This document shows positions 1 through 12,198 of a stretch of 64,000 bases of DNA, in pieces. The stretch is from Colocasia esculenta. Its lineage: Eukaryota > Streptophyta > Magnoliopsida > Alismatales > Araceae. The notes below the pieces were generated by a model. The model saw nothing but the letters and a program-made list of their open reading frames with translations. It made no database searches and was not told the origin of the DNA. The translations under genes and the position numbers were made by a program. The stretch covers positions 105,809,698 to 105,873,697 of the forward strand of contig CM024758.1 of assembly GCA_014218235.1 (NCBI GenBank), given 5' to 3'. Position 1 is the stretch's first letter. Every line of letters begins with the position of its first letter.

Positions 1-27
1 CTCCAGAAAACCTCCTCAACGGATTCC

Positions 28-3000
28 ATGGCCGCATCCACCGTTTCCGGGAGTTTGGGTGGCTACAGTGCCGAGTTTCTTGCTCCTGAGCAGCAGGAAA
101 GGTTCACCTTTGTGAAGACGAAAGTCTGTGGAAATAAGGCAGTGGATATAGCAGATCTAGAAAAGAATGGCATGCACAGTGTAGTTGAAGCAATGAACAG
201 GATGCAGTGGATAGGAATCACCACCTTTCCGAGGTAAGTTATCCGGACCTCGTAAAGGCTTTTTATGTTTGTCTGAAACAGAGGAAGACGGGTCCCTGAT
301 TTCATCTGTCAAGGGAACCCAGATCAAGATAGATCATGAGTTGTTACATTCGTTGTTTGGAGTAAAGACATCCGGGCACAGTGGGGTTCACACCGTGGAC
401 GCCCAAGTTAAAGGTCTTGGTATTGTAGGACCGGGATTCAGATTGAAAGATGGTAAATTAGACATTAACCAACTGAATGCTTTCAACCGCCTCCTCCATT
501 TCATAGTCTGTCAGATTTTGGTTCCAAGAAGCGCCACTTTCTCCACCTGTACCAAAGCAGACTCAGACATGATGTTCTGGGCCATACAGAACAAGGACAC
601 CAATATGGCCGCAGTGATGATTGAAAGGATGAGATTTGCCCGTGATCAAATTTGGGATATAAAGAGCAAGTTTAATGTCTCTTTTCCTTATGCTCATCTG
701 CTTACCAAAGTTTTCAGGCATTTTGGTATTGATCTGAGCTGAGCTGTAGTTGAGAAAATGGGCCAATCAATTAGGTCCAGAAATCGAAGGAAGAATGGTT
801 TCTCAGTGATCAATGGTGTCTGGTCTAAGACCACAGTAGCAGAGGGAGAGGCCATCATAGGAGATATTCCTGATGTTCAGGAAGAAGCAGCAGAACCAAC
901 AGCAGAACAACCAGCAGCAGATCAGCACCAGCAGAAGTTGTGCCAGCGGGACCAGCAGAATCAGTAGTAGCAGAAACAAGAGCTGCAGAGCAAGTAGGGT
1001 CACCCCCTTTCATAATTGAATCTCACCCTCCAGAAGCTCCAGTAGGAGGAGCAGTGGTAGGTGCAGCAGACACTTTGTCCACCTCCATTGTTGCCTCTAT
1101 CCTAAGAGAGGTAGTGGATTCTGTTCTCACCACCTCAGTCACCTCAGAGACTGGTGGAATTGCAAGAGAAGAAGCTGTGGCATCCGGCCACATTGAAGAA
1201 TCACTTGAAATACCAGTTCAGGAGGAGCAATCAGATGCTCCTGATAATATTATTTTGGAAGAGGATGCTCCCATTCAGGGGGAGCAAGAGCCAATGGAAG
1301 AGATGCTCCTACTCAGGGGGAGGGACATGTCAATCCTCCAGTCTTTGATCCTAGAGATGGGGAGACAGCCAGCTCCTCTGATTCTGATGATGATCAGCCT
1401 CCTCCAGCTTCAGAGGCTAGGCAGAAAGGGAAAGAAGTGGAGCCTGAAGTACCACTCTTATCAAATACTCCACATGAAAGGCTAATGAGGCAGAAGATTG
1501 TGATAAGTTTGAAGCCTGTGATTGAGAGACTTGATGCCCAAGGAACTATTCTATGTTCTCTTCAATCTGATGTATCCTCCATCTTCATGAGCCAAGCTTC
1601 AGCTTCAAAGGAAATTTCCAACATCAGGAATGCCATGAAGTGGTTCAACAAAGAAATGGGCAGCATGAAGAATATGCTGAGTGAAATCCTGAAGGTGGTT
1701 GGAGCCCAAGCTCCTCCTCCTCCACCTCCTGCAGCCCAAGTTCCTGAGTCTGAGCCATCAGGGCAGTCAGTTCAAGAGTCAGGGCCATCAGGGCCAGCAC
1801 CAGCAGCAGCAGAGGCAGAAGTAAATGTGCAAGGGTCATCTGGGCCAGCTGAGCAGGTTGAAGGGCCTCCAGGGCCATCAGTGCAAGTGTCAGGGCCATC
1901 AGGGCCATTAGAGAGTGGACCTGTGCAGACAGAGGTTGAAGAAGAGGTCTTGGCACCTAAGCCTCCAGCTCCTTCTCCTCCCTCTCTCACACCAGCTCCT
2001 CCATCTCCTCCCTCCGCTCCTACAGCACCCCCTGCTCCTCAGCCATTCAAAAAGCCTCAATCCAGACCCATCTCTTCTCCAACACCATTTCCTTCTCAAT
2101 CCACCTCATCTCCTGCATCTTCTACTCACATACTTCCACCTCCACCTAGTTTTGAGGTGCCTCCAGCATCCTCTACTGGAGCCTCCTCCTCCTCTGGTCC
2201 CTCCCATGGACCAGTTGATAACATTCCCACTACTTCTCGTTCATTTCTTCATCCTTCTCCTCCACCCTCTTTCATCACTATAATCCCTGAGACAGCTCAA
2301 CTTGACTCTCCTTTTTTAGAAAAAATAAAGGATGAGTTTGAGGAAGGAATTCTCAGGTCTGTGCTGAAGGTTGGGGAGCACATCCATAGGGCAGACCCTT
2401 CCAGTCATGCACCTAAGAAGAGGAAAATTTCTTCTACCTCCTCCATTTCATCTGAGCCTAAATACCCTCCTTTGTGGTTTTCCCTCACAGTGGACAACAA
2501 AAATAAACCACTGTATAGAGAATATCTCTCAAAGGTCGTTCTTGCCACCATCATTAACCTTCCATTCCTCAATCTAACAGATCATTTAAACACCATTTTA
2601 CCCTTCACTTCTCTTTCCAAATCCAAAAAATCCAAAATCTTCTCTATCGCCCACTCCAAAACCGAAGAGCAGTGGGGCAAAGGCCACCAAGATCTCTTCA
2701 AAAGATATATTCTTGCCAAATCTGCCAGATTCCCTCCAAGGGACCACTCCCTGACCTTATCAGAGTGGTTCAGAATTTATCATAGAGAAATTTGGGCACC
2801 CTTCATTCAGAAAGAGATCAAGATGGTCCGACACTATGTGTTGTTCAACAACTACCGATATGTCCATCAGCTTCCAGAAGTTCAGCTGAGCCAGTTTAAA
2901 AAGGCCATTTCAGCTCTGAGTCCAGGCATCTCTCACACTTCAGATGTTCAGGTAGATTTTGCTACCCTCCTAGTGCCAGATGAGATTGCACTACCTCAGA

Positions 3001-3683
3001 TTCATTTCCTTGTCATGGAATCTTCTGTAGGATCCATCATCTTTGAACGTTTTGCCAGAGTGATGGGCAGAATCAAAGTACAGAAAGGCTGTCTGGTTGC
3101 TTTTCCTAGATTTCTATTTAGAGAATATCACCAGGGGCATGTCAGTGCTGAAGTTCTAGCCCCAATTCTGTCTGAATGCGAAAGGTTGACATCCTCAGAA
3201 TGGAGTAGCTTCTATCCCTTGTCTGCTCAGCAGCTGTTCACCTTGAATGAAGCTCAAGCCAGGGAAGGCAAACCTGCTGTCTCTCCAGCCACTTTCTTGG
3301 ATATGAACTCCATTCACCTTGTAAATGACCCCTTCAAAGTTTGGGAGGAAAGGTACAAGGTGTATGTAGCTCTACACAAAGCTCTCAGAGATAATCACAA
3401 TCACTATCCTGTGTCCATGGATCAGTTTCTTACCTGTGCCAGCTTTGGGACTCGTCATTTCCTAAAGATGACTATGGATAAGGATGCTTATGCTGATCTT
3501 CTCTACAAGCACTTAGATCTTCATCTCCAAAGGATGGCTTCCTCCATGGGACCAACCTACTCTTTGTCTTTTGGAGTCTTTAAAACTCATTTTGAAGAGC
3601 AGGAAGCACAGGCATGGGAAACCATCTCCCATTTTGCTCTCTTTGTCTCCTGCTTATTATTTACCTGTACCTCCTCAAGATGA
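28..3683 (+). pseudogene. Sirevirus third ORF ('env-like' position), S1 copy, broken
   Basis: The start ATG at 28 lies in the same TTCCATGGCC context as in S2 (11416) and S3 (55585). Order of parts: a conserved N-terminal region (28-760) that I associate with the 'putative plant transposon protein' domain; an acidic Ala/Gln/Glu-rich stretch (840-1440); a helical, probably coiled-coil part (about 1490-1700); proline runs and repeated S-G-P-S-G-P (1700-1960); a Pro/Ser-rich linker; a PKKRK basic motif near 2415; and a long C-terminal region (2460-3683) of unknown function. Breaks: a lost base near 230, an in-frame TGA at 740-742, and frame changes near 950 and 1440. The last 748 codons are open. 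No signal peptide or membrane segment is visible. Sireviruses are said to carry an envelope-like ORF here, but nothing in this protein shows entry or fusion function. Confidence 0.75.
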
Positions 3684-3757
3684 ATGAAATACTTTAATTT
3701 GTCTTAGTTTCCCTTTCTCTTCTTTCTTTGTCTCAGATTATCTTTTTGCTTAATGCC

Positions 3758-3891
3758 AAAAAGGGGGAGAAAATTAGCATGTCTAAAATACATTCCAAAA
3801 ATATTTAGGAAGAAATAGAATTTTGACTGTTTTTAGATACCTTTCATCCATACTTATTGTTCAATTTTGTCATCACCAAAAAGGGAGAGAT
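3758..3891 (+). other. Paired polypurine tracts of S1
   Basis: Two purine tracts, AAAAAGGGGGAGA at 3758-3770 and AAAAAGGGAGAGA at 3878-3890, lie about 107 bp apart. The second abuts the LTR start. Multiple polypurine tracts before the 3' LTR are a recognised Sirevirus feature; they prime plus-strand DNA synthesis. Confidence 0.8.
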
Positions 3892-4184
3892 TGATGATCA
3901 GTCTGTCCCCATGTAATTTTAATTAATTACATATGTATTTTAGTGATTAACAAAACTTCATCAATAATCTCTAACATATTTCAGAAGTCTTAAGTACAGG
4001 AAAATTACCAAGGTCAATCAAGTCAATGTTGATAAGTATTGTCTCACTGAAGCTTTAATCTTTTCAGAATGATATTTCTCTAAGTCCACATCGACTTCTG
4101 TTGAAAGTCATAACGATTTCATAAGTGTTTTTAACGATTTCCTTGTAAGACTGGAAAGTCATGTTGTTTCAAACAAGTCGATTC

Positions 4185-4556
4185 TGTAACGATTCTATAA
4201 GTAATCATAACGATTTCTTTAGAACTCGCAACGACTTGCTCGCCGCAACGATTCTATAAGTATTCATAACGATTTCTTTAGAACTCGCAACGACTTGCTC
4301 GCCGCAACGATTCTATAAGTAATCATAACGATTTCTTTAGAACTCGCAACGACTTGCTCGCCGCAACGATTCTATAGTAATCATAACGATTTCTTTAGAA
4401 CTCGCAACGACTTGCTCGCCGCAACGATTCTATAAGTAATCATAACGATTTCTTTAGAACTCGCAACGACTTGCTCGCCGTAACGATTCTATAAGTAATC
4501 ATAACGATTTCTTTAGAACTCGCAACGACTTGCTCGCCGTAACGATTCTATGTCAT
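4185..4556 (+). repeat. 59-bp tandem repeat in Sirevirus LTR
   Basis: About six near-perfect copies of a 59-bp unit, each with CATAACGATTTCTTTAG, then CGCAACGACTTGCTCGC, then CAACGATTCTATAAG. The core AACGA(T/C)T recurs about every 19-20 bp. The array lies in the U3 part of the LTR, upstream of the TATA box. Confidence 0.9.
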
Positions 4557-5005
4557 CGTAACGATTTCTTAAGCGCTCATAACGATTTGCTTCGCGCAAC
4601 GATTTCTTTAGCGCTCATAACGATTTGCTTTACGCAACGATTTCTTTAGCGCTCATAACGATTTGCTTTACGCAACGATTTCTTAAGCGCTATAACGATT
4701 TGCTTCGCGAACGATTTCTTTAGCGCTCATAACGATTTGCTTACGCAACGATTTCTTTAGCGCTCATAACGATTTGCTTTACGCAACGATTTCTTTAAGC
4801 GCTCATAACGATTTGCTTTGCGCAACGATTTCTTTGGCGCTCATAACGATTTTTTTACGCAACGATTTCTTAGCGCTCATAACGATTTGCTTCGCAACGA
4901 TTTCTTTAGCGCTCATAACGATTTGCTTTACGCACGATTTTTTTAGCGCTCATAACGATTTGCTTTACGCAACGATTCTTTAAGCGCTCATAACGATTTT
5001 CTCTC
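4557..5005 (+). repeat. 38-bp tandem repeat in Sirevirus LTR
   Basis: About eleven to twelve copies of a 38-bp unit made of two half-units, ATAACGATTTGCTTTACGC and AACGATTTCTTTAGCGCTC, with small indels between copies. It follows directly on the 59-bp array and keeps the same AACGATT core. Apparent reading frames through this array are by-products of the repeat. Confidence 0.9.
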
Positions 5006-5502
5006 TATAATGACTTGTTAGTATTCATAACGATTTCATAAGTCATATAGGCAACGACTTCATGGTTTATATCAACTTGACACTTATCTTATCTCTTGAA
5101 GCGTTGACTAGTCAAAGTCCACGTTTATCTCTCTGACACTCCTGCATTTATGAGATCTGAACGTACCTCTGCATGCATGCAGACGATATCATCCATTATA
5201 GTGCATCTTCTGTCAATATCTTTTAGAAGAAACTATTTAGCATTGCTATTTTGGTGAATATTCCTATCAACGTTTACTGACAACTAAAGACAGCCTAGCT
5301 GTCTACTGTTCTAGCATTTAATTTATGCAGGGTCCTAAAGACGTTCTGTCATACAACGTTGGACCATACAGACGGCAGAAGACATTATCTCTTTGCGTGC
5401 TCAAAGGGATAAAAGATTGTTGAAGCTTCCAAGTGTCAAGCAGTCTAACGACTACCAATCTAGGGGACAACGGTTACCTCAACGGGCAATTTCAAAAGAA
5501 GA

Positions 5503-5510
5503 TATAAATA
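5503..5510 (+). promoter_or_regulatory. TATA box of Sirevirus LTR
   Basis: TATAAATA stands in the LTR about 620 bp before its 3' end, downstream of the repeat array. The same place holds TATAAAA in the other two full LTRs (20074 and 49588). It probably sets the U3/R boundary shortly downstream. Confidence 0.6.
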
Positions 5511-6132
5511 CAAGACAGAAGAGAAGATCAAAAAAAAAAGCAGAGAACGCACGTTCAAGCGATTCAAATCTTCTGCTAGAATCTAAGAGCCAAGAATTCA
5601 TTTCTTCTCGTGTTGCTCTCTGCTCTCCACTCTGTAGTGAAAATCTTGAGAGAGCTTGTGTAGTTCTGAGAGTGTGCTTAGCTTAGATCTTTGCTCTCAG
5701 TGCTAGTTGCTTCAGATCTTGGCTTGTTTAAAAGCTTGATCTAGGGGCTTGATCTTATTCCATTCTCTGGTGTTGTTTCCCTTCGGTTGTGAAGGAAGAC
5801 CTGGTGGGGTATCCAGGGTGGTGTAATTCCCTTCGTGTGAAGGAAGACCAGCTGAGCTGGGTGTTGTAGTGTCCTAGGGGGACTGTACCCTAGTTAGTGG
5901 AATCCTGAGTTGTTGCTCAGGGACTGGACGTAGGACTCCTAAGGAGAGGAGGTCTGAACCAGGATAATTCTTGTGTTGTGTGATTGTTTTCCTTGTGTGA
6001 TTGTCTTTCGAACTAACAGTACTAACCTCTATCAAAGAACGTTTGTGTGAATGTTTTTACTTACAGGTATATTTTAGATTAATTTTATAGACCCATTCAC
6101 CACCCCTCTGGGCTCGTCAACTGGGCAACAAG

Positions 6133-6144
6133 TGGTATCAGAGC
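6133..6144 (+). other. Primer binding site, initiator-Met tRNA (S2)
   Basis: TGGTATCAGAGC begins two bases after the LTR end. This 12-mer is the standard complement of the 3' end of plant initiator methionine tRNA and primes minus-strand synthesis. Confidence 0.9.
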
Positions 6145-6193
6145 GAGTCTCTTTGACAAAGAAAGGATCCAACGATCTGAAGAGTAAAGATCC

Positions 6194-7957
6194 ATGGCAG
6201 CCCAAAGTCACAACGAAGGTCAGTCTGTCAACCGACCACCATTGTTCGATGGAGAGGATTACACTTACTGGAAAACAAGAATGGAGTACTTTCTGCAAGG
6301 CCACGATTATCAGATATGGTCCATAGTGGAAGAAGGCGATCTTCTAGTCACAAATGAGAAAGCTCAGTGGACAGATGACGATAGGAAGAAGATCTCGCAG
6401 AATTGTAAAGCAAAGAGTATTTTGTGCTGTGCCCTTAGTAAAAAGGAGTTCAACAGAGTTTCAGCCTGCAAATCCGCAATGGAAATGTGGGAAAAGCTCA
6501 GAATCACCTATGAAGGCACAGATAAGGTAAAGGAAACAAGAATAGATATTCTTGTAGCACAGTACGAAAGATTTCAAATGCAATCAGGTGAGTCCATTAC
6601 CCAAATGTTCAGTAGATTTACAGATATTACAAATGGGCTAGCTGGACTAGGAAAGACCTATGAAATGGGAGATATGGTCAGAAAGATTCTTAGATCTTTA
6701 CCATCCTCATGGACCCCAAAAGTAACAGCCATTGAAGAAGCTAATGATCTAAAAAGGATGTCTTTAGAAAAGCTCATCGGGTCCCTCATGGCCCATGAGA
6801 TCAATATGGAAAGGCTAGGAGAGTCCTCCAGTAGAAAGAAACACTCCATGCCTTAAAAGCTGAAGAAGATTCACCAGAAGTAAGCTCAGATGAGAGTGAA
6901 AGTAATGAAGACAGTGAAAATGAGGAAGCAATGCTCTCTAGAAGACTGCAGCGAATTCTGGCCAAGAAGAAGAAGTTCCAGTCTGGAAGAAGGCACTTCA
7001 AAAAGAATAAGGACTTCAAGAGATCAGATGGAAAGGATGTGAAGAAAGGAGAACCATCTGCTATGAATGTAAAAAACCAGGACACATCAAAGCTGAGTGT
7101 CCAAAGATCAAGAAGCCGGAGTTCAGGAAGAAAGATAGCTCCAAGAAGTTCAGAAAGTACAAAAAGAAGGCGATGGCAGCAGCATGGGAAAACAGTAGTG
7201 ACTCAGACAGTGAGTCAACTCCTGCAGCGATGAAGAAGAAGCCAATCTGGCTTTCATGGCAAATACCGAAGACAAGGTAACTTCTGACTCTTCTTTTGAT
7301 TCATGTAATGACTCTGATTCAGATAGTTTAGAGGAAGCATTTAATGAACTTTATGATAAATATAAAGAAATAACTAAACTATTAAAAGCAAGTAAAAAAG
7401 ATAATGCTTGTTTAGAAACACTAACTCTGATCTGAAAACAGAAAATAAGAACTAGAAAAACAAATAACTGAACTTAAAAGAAGGAATGAACTACTATGTG
7501 AAGATTTAAAAGATAAAAATATACAAATAACAAATTAGAAAAACAGGAAAGTGTAGATGAATTAAGGAAAGAAATTAAAAACTTAAATGAAGAAAATGAT
7601 AAATATCAAGCACACTAGAAAAATTCACAAATGGTAAAAATTCATTAGTATTAAAAGGAGCTAGACGTTCAGGAAAGAAGAAAGATGGTGTAGGATACAC
7701 ACCACAGAAAATGCAGAAACAATAATTCCACCTAAAGTATATCCGACTCCAAAATTTGTCCCTGAACAAGATATAGCCTATAAAGCTAATTTAAATATAT
7801 TGAAAGAGTAACAAAAACATCTTGTTGTAGTCATTGCAACAAGTTAGGTCACATAAAAGAAATATGTCCAACAAGACATAAGAAATGGATAATAAAAGGA
7901 AAAGTTGATGATACTAACCCTTCAGGACCCAAAAGAATTTGGGTACCTAAAACTTGA
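6194..7957 (+). pseudogene. Sirevirus gag, S2 copy, broken
   Basis: Gag forms the virus-like particle and binds element RNA. The start ATG at 6194 (GATCCATGGCAGC) matches S3 gag (50326). The N-terminal 215 residues (6194-6840) are open and of the copia UBN2/DUF4219 gag type, with conserved segments such as MEMWEKLRITYEG. Downstream come a Lys-rich stretch, a CCHC knuckle region near 7055-7100 (frame disturbed), a long Glu/Lys/Asn-rich predicted coiled coil, and a second knuckle C-S-H-C-N-K-L-G-H-I-K-E-I-C at about 7830-7870. At least five small deletions break the frame between 6840 and 7800. The gag-type frame ends at TGA 7955-7957, just before the pol reading. Compared with S3, the losses are mostly single bases. 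Confidence 0.8.
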
Positions 7958-10900
7958 TGGTTTTATTTCAGGCAACACTCGAGCATCCAAATGGTATTTG
8001 GACAGTGGATGCTCAAGGCACATGTCAGGAAACCAGAAGTTGTTCACTCATCTCCAAGATGAAGAAGGAACAGTCACTTATGGAGATAATGGAAAAGGAA
8101 CTGTGATAGGCAGTGGCTCCGTGAACAGTAAAGGAAAAACGGTTATAGAGGATGTGTTGTTGGTCAAAGGATTGAAGCATAATCTTATCAGCATCAGCCA
8201 ACTGTGTGACAGAGGCCATCAGATCAAATTTCAAGAATCAAAATGCAGCATACTGAAGAATGGAGCAGTCATCTTTGAAGCAAACAGAGAAAAGAACTTA
8301 TATGTGCTCCATCTTGAGGAACTCAAAGAACAAAATGTCTGTCTGGCAGCAAATAAAGATAAGTCTACTGAATTATGGCACAGACGTCTAGGACATTGCA
8401 GTATAGATGGCATGAGAAAATTGCTGAAGAAAAATCTTGTGGAAGGTCTACCAAGGTCAGTGCAAAAATGGAAGATATCTGTAGACCTTGTGCTAAGGAA
8501 AGCACACCAAGAGCTCCTTCAAGTCAAAGACGGTGGTAACCACCTCAAAACCCTTAGAGCTCCTTCATATGGATCTATTTGGGCCAATGAGGACTACCAG
8601 TCTTGGAGGAAAGAACTTTGGATTTGTCATAGTCGATGACTATTCAAGATTCACATGGGTATCATTCCTGGAGCATAAAGATGACACATTCGAAAACTTT
8701 GTTAGTTTCAGCAAGAAAGTCCAGAAGGATCAGAAGTTCAGCATTGTTTCTATCCGATCAGATCATGGTGGTGAATTTCAGAATGAAAAGTTTGCTAAGT
8801 TCTGTGAAGATCAGGGAATTGAGCATAATTTCTCAGCACCAAGGACACCACAGCAAAATGGAATTGCTGAGAGAAAGAATAGAACCCTATTGGATATGGC
8901 AAGAACTATGCTATCTGAATATGATCTGCCGAGATACTTTTGGGCTGAAGCAGTCAACACAGCAAGCTACATCATCAACAGAGTGATGATCAGGCCAATT
9001 CTAAAGAAGACTGCATATGAACTGTTCAAAGGAAAGAAACCAAGGATCAGTCATTTCAGAACCTTTGGATGTCCATGCTTTATACACAACAACGGCAAGC
9101 GAGATATTGGTAAGTTGGATGCCAAATCAGATGAAGGCATCTTCATGGGGTACACCTCTAAACCCAAAGGCTATAGAGTATTTAATAAACGTACATTATT
9201 AATTGAACAGTCTGTACATATTATTTTTGATGAAACTAACCCTTCCTTGAGAAAGGAAGAAGATAGTGATAATGATGATGCAGATGTACTGTCCAAGAAA
9301 CTAAAGAATACATCAATTGAGGACAAGGATGATCCACCACTGGAAGACATGCAACAAAAGGAAATTACACATGAAAATCTTCCAAAGGAGTGGAGATATA
9401 AGAAAGATCACCCACTCGAAAATGTTATTGGTGATCCATCTGTAGGGGTAAGAACAAGAGGTAATGTAATTCCTTGTGATTACCTAGCTTTTGTTTCTCA
9501 AATAGAGCCTAGGACAGTCAATGAAGCTCTTACTGATGAATCTTGGATAATAGCCATGCAAGATGAACTAAATCAGTTCAAGAGAAACCAAGTATGGTCA
9601 CTTGTTCCTAGACCATCAGACCATCCAGTCATTGGCACCAAATGGGTGTTCAGAAATAAACTGAATGAAACTGGTGTAATCTTAAGAAACAAGGCCAGAT
9701 TGGTAGCTCAAGGCTATTCTCAAGAGGAAGGCATAGATTTGATGAAACCTATGCACCTGTAGCTAGACTTGAGGCTATTAGAATACTACTTGCATATGCA
9801 TCAGCATTAGATTTAAAACTATTTCAAATGGATGTCAAATCTGCATTTCTAAATGGTTTCATAAAAGAGGAAGTTTATGTGGAACAACCCCGGGTTTTGA
9901 TGACACAGAATTTCCTAACCATGTTTTCAAACTTCATAAGCATTATATGGTTTAAAACAAGCACCTAGAGCCTGGTATGAAAGGCTTAGTTCATTTCTTT
10001 TAAACCATGGTTTCAGTAGAGGTCAAGTAGATAGCACTCTTTTCATAAAGTCAAAGGTCAAACACATACTACTGGTTCAAATTTATGTAGATGATATTAT
10101 TTTTGGTTCTACTGATGAATCCCTTTGCAAGTATTTTGAAAAGTTGATGCAGGGAGAATTTGAAATGAGCATGATGGGAGAACTTAATTACTTCCTTGGA
10201 TTAAAATCAAACAAGGAAAGGAAGGAACTCACATCTGTCAAGCCAAGTACACAAAAGAACTCCTGAAGAAGTTTGGATTCGAAAATACCAAGCCACTGTC
10301 AACACCAATGAGCACATCAACGAGGATGGACAGTGACAAAGATGGTAAGAAAGTAGATCAAAAGATCTACAGAGGTATGATAGGTTCACTACTCTATTTG
10401 ACAGCTAGTAGACCTGATATCTTATTTAGTGTATGCATGTGTGCTAGGTATCAAGCAGATCCTAGAGAATCACATTTAATTTCTGTAAAAAGAATATTCA
10501 GATATTTAGCTAGAACTCATGACTTAGGTCTGTGGTATCCAAAATCTTGTGAAATCAATTTAGTAGGATACTCTGATGCTGACTATGCTGGATGCAAAGT
10601 AGATAGAAAAAGCACCAATGGTGGTTGTCAATTTCTTGCAGGATGTTTGATATCCTGGTCTTCAAAGAAACAAAATTCAGTGGCACTCTCTACAGCTGAA
10701 GCTGAATACGTAGCTGCTGGAAGTTGATGTACACAACTCTTATGGATAAAGCAACAACTTGAAGATTTTGGATTAAACATCAAATCGATTCCACTGTTGT
10801 GTGACAACACCAGTGCCATTAATCTCACCAAGAATCCAGTTCAACATTCAAGGACCAAGCATATTGAGGTTAGATATCATTTTATTCGTGATCATGTAGC

Positions 10901-11023
10901 AAATGGTAATATTGAAATATCTTTTATTGATACAAATGGCCAGCTAGCAGACATCTTCACAAAAGCCTTACCTGAAGAGAGATTCACATCTCTTAGAAGG
11001 GAATTGGCATGTGCAATTTGTGA
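7958..11023 (+). pseudogene. Sirevirus pol (protease, integrase, RT, RNase H), S2 copy, broken
   Basis: The order is copia-type. Protease has D-S-G-C-S-R-H-M near 8000. The GAG-pre-integrase motif L-W-H-R-R-L-G-H is near 8375. The integrase core runs 8560-9000 with D, D and E as in S3. RT starts near 9600 with T-K-W-V-F-R-N-K and has Y-V-D-D-I-I-F-G near 10090. RNase H has Y-S-D-A-D-Y-A-G near 10570 and A-E-A-E-Y near 10700. Breaks: frame changes near 8450-8530, a lost C near 9738 (GATTTGATG where S3 has GATTTCGATG), several between 9890 and 10300, a TGA at about 10725 where S3 has Cys, and a lost base near 11006. No functional Pol is expected from this copy. Confidence 0.85.
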
Positions 11024-11415
11024 AAAGAGTCTTGTCGAAAACTGGCATATAAATTTTTCAGACTTAAACAATCTTTCTCTCCATGGGTTTAAGAAAAAAT
11101 AGCATATTATCCCTCATGGTCGCTCTTTTATTGAAGTCGGTTTGAATAGTCAAACTTGTTTGTCTCTTTCTACCGCCATTTGGCGCCTCACTTTCCTCGC
11201 GCATTTAATTATTCATAAAATCGATGAGAGAACGATTCGTATCCCATCTTCTACCTTTTCCCCCTTTCGTCTGGTTGCGTGAGCCGATGCCCTAGCAATT
11301 TCAACATCGACTCGCTGCTAAGTTTGAAGCTTCGTTCATCTTCCCGCAAAATTTCTTGAGGGCTTTCACTCCTCCTTCCTTCTCAACCCTCCAGAAAACC
11401 TCCTCAACGGACTCC
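11024..11415 (+). other. Spacer between S2 pol and third ORF
   Basis: About 390 bp separate the pol stop from the ATG of the third ORF. It is AT-rich at first, then pyrimidine-rich, with CTTCATCTTCCCGCAAAATT just before the conserved start region. The matching S3 spacer (55167-55584) contains TTTCCTCAG and CCCGCCAG, possible 3' splice sites for a spliced third-ORF mRNA; this is untested. I see no gene here. Confidence 0.5.
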
Positions 11416-12180
11416 ATGGCCGCATCCACCGTTTCCGGGAGTTTGGGTGGCTACAGTGCCGAGTTTCTTGCTCCTGAGCAGCAGGAAAGGTTTACCTTAG
11501 TGAAGACAAAGTCTGTGGAAATAAGGCAGTGGATATAGCAGATCTAGAAAAGAATGGCATGCACAGTGTAGTTGAAGCAATGAACAGGATGCAGTGGATA
11601 GGAATCACCACCTATTCCGAGGTAAGTTATCCGGACGTCGTAAAGGCTTTTTATGTTGTCTGAAACAGAGGAAGACGGGTCCCTGATTTCATCTGTCAAG
11701 GGAACCCAGATCAAGATAGATCATGAGTTGTTACATTCGTTGTTCAGAGTAAAGACATCCGGGCACAGTGGGGTTCACACCGTGGACGCCCAAGTTAAAG
11801 GTCTTGGTATTGTAGGACGGGATTCAGATTGAAAGATGGTAAATTAGACATTAACCAACTGAATGCTTTCAACCGCCTCCTCCATTTCATAGTCTGTCAG
11901 ATTTTTGTAAGACCCTCGATTTCCGTCGCTTTTATGTATTTAAGTATGCATGATTGTGCTTGTGTATGTAGTACATAATTACGTAGGTATTAATGTATAA
12001 TTAATTGTGTATGTGTTTATGTTAAAGGTAAATAATGTGTGTATTGCATGATGGTAGTATGGATACAGTACCATAGGTATATTGCATGTATATGAGCTTG
12101 GTATGCATAGTTTTCTGCATAACTTAGGGTTCTGGCCGAAGGCCTTTTGGCGTCAAGCCCAGGCCGTTAAACCAGTGTCA

Positions 12181-12198
12181 GCGTCCAGACCTGGACGC
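12181..12198. repeat. Perfect short palindrome in solo LTR
   Basis: GCGTCCAG, a 2-base spacer, then CTGGACGC form an 8-bp perfect inverted repeat. More GGCGTC/GGACGC motifs lie at 12150-12235 and 12835-12905. The cluster is GC-rich within an AT-rich LTR. Confidence 0.8.

Larger units (their letters stand above)
1..6130 (+). mobile_element. Sirevirus-type Ty1/copia element S1, 3' end only
   Basis: This is the 3' part of a Sirevirus-like copia element: the third ORF, two polypurine tracts and an LTR. The left part lies outside the window; the first bases match the leader just upstream of the third ORF of S2 (near 11390). Its LTR (3892-6130) also serves as the 5' LTR of S2, so the two units are joined head to tail. 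Sirevirus assignment rests on an extra ORF after pol, paired polypurine tracts and an initiator-Met primer site in the sister units; these are known features of the SIRE1/Opie/Maximus group. Confidence 0.85.
3892..6130 (+). repeat. Sirevirus LTR shared by S1 (3') and S2 (5')
   Basis: The LTR is about 2.24 kb, begins TGATGATCAG and ends GGGCAACA (TG...CA). It is bounded on the left by a polypurine tract and on the right by a primer binding site. It contains an internal array of AACGATT-based tandem repeats (about 4190-5005), a TATA box at 5503 and a GC-richer leader. The copy at 18528-20708 is almost the same apart from repeat number and small indels. Because third-ORF sequence lies to its left and gag-pol to its right, it closes S1 and opens S2. 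Confidence 0.9.

Noticed and set aside
229..238. Strong 5' splice-site match (GAG/GTAAGTT) in the third ORF
   Set aside because: In all three copies the bases encode a conserved S-E-V-S-Y and the reading continues straight through, so an intron is not needed.
28..3683. Calling the third ORF a true envelope gene
   Set aside because: The position matches the 'env-like' ORF of Sireviruses, but no signal peptide, membrane segment or fusion feature is seen.
4774..4983. Open reading frame with repeated hydrophobic peptide
   Set aside because: It is a translation of the 38-bp LTR repeat, with frame kept only by chance indels.
4185..5005. CRISPR-like array of regularly spaced repeats
   Set aside because: The units are continuous tandem repeats without unique spacers, lie inside an LTR and recur in the second LTR; the DNA is from a plant.
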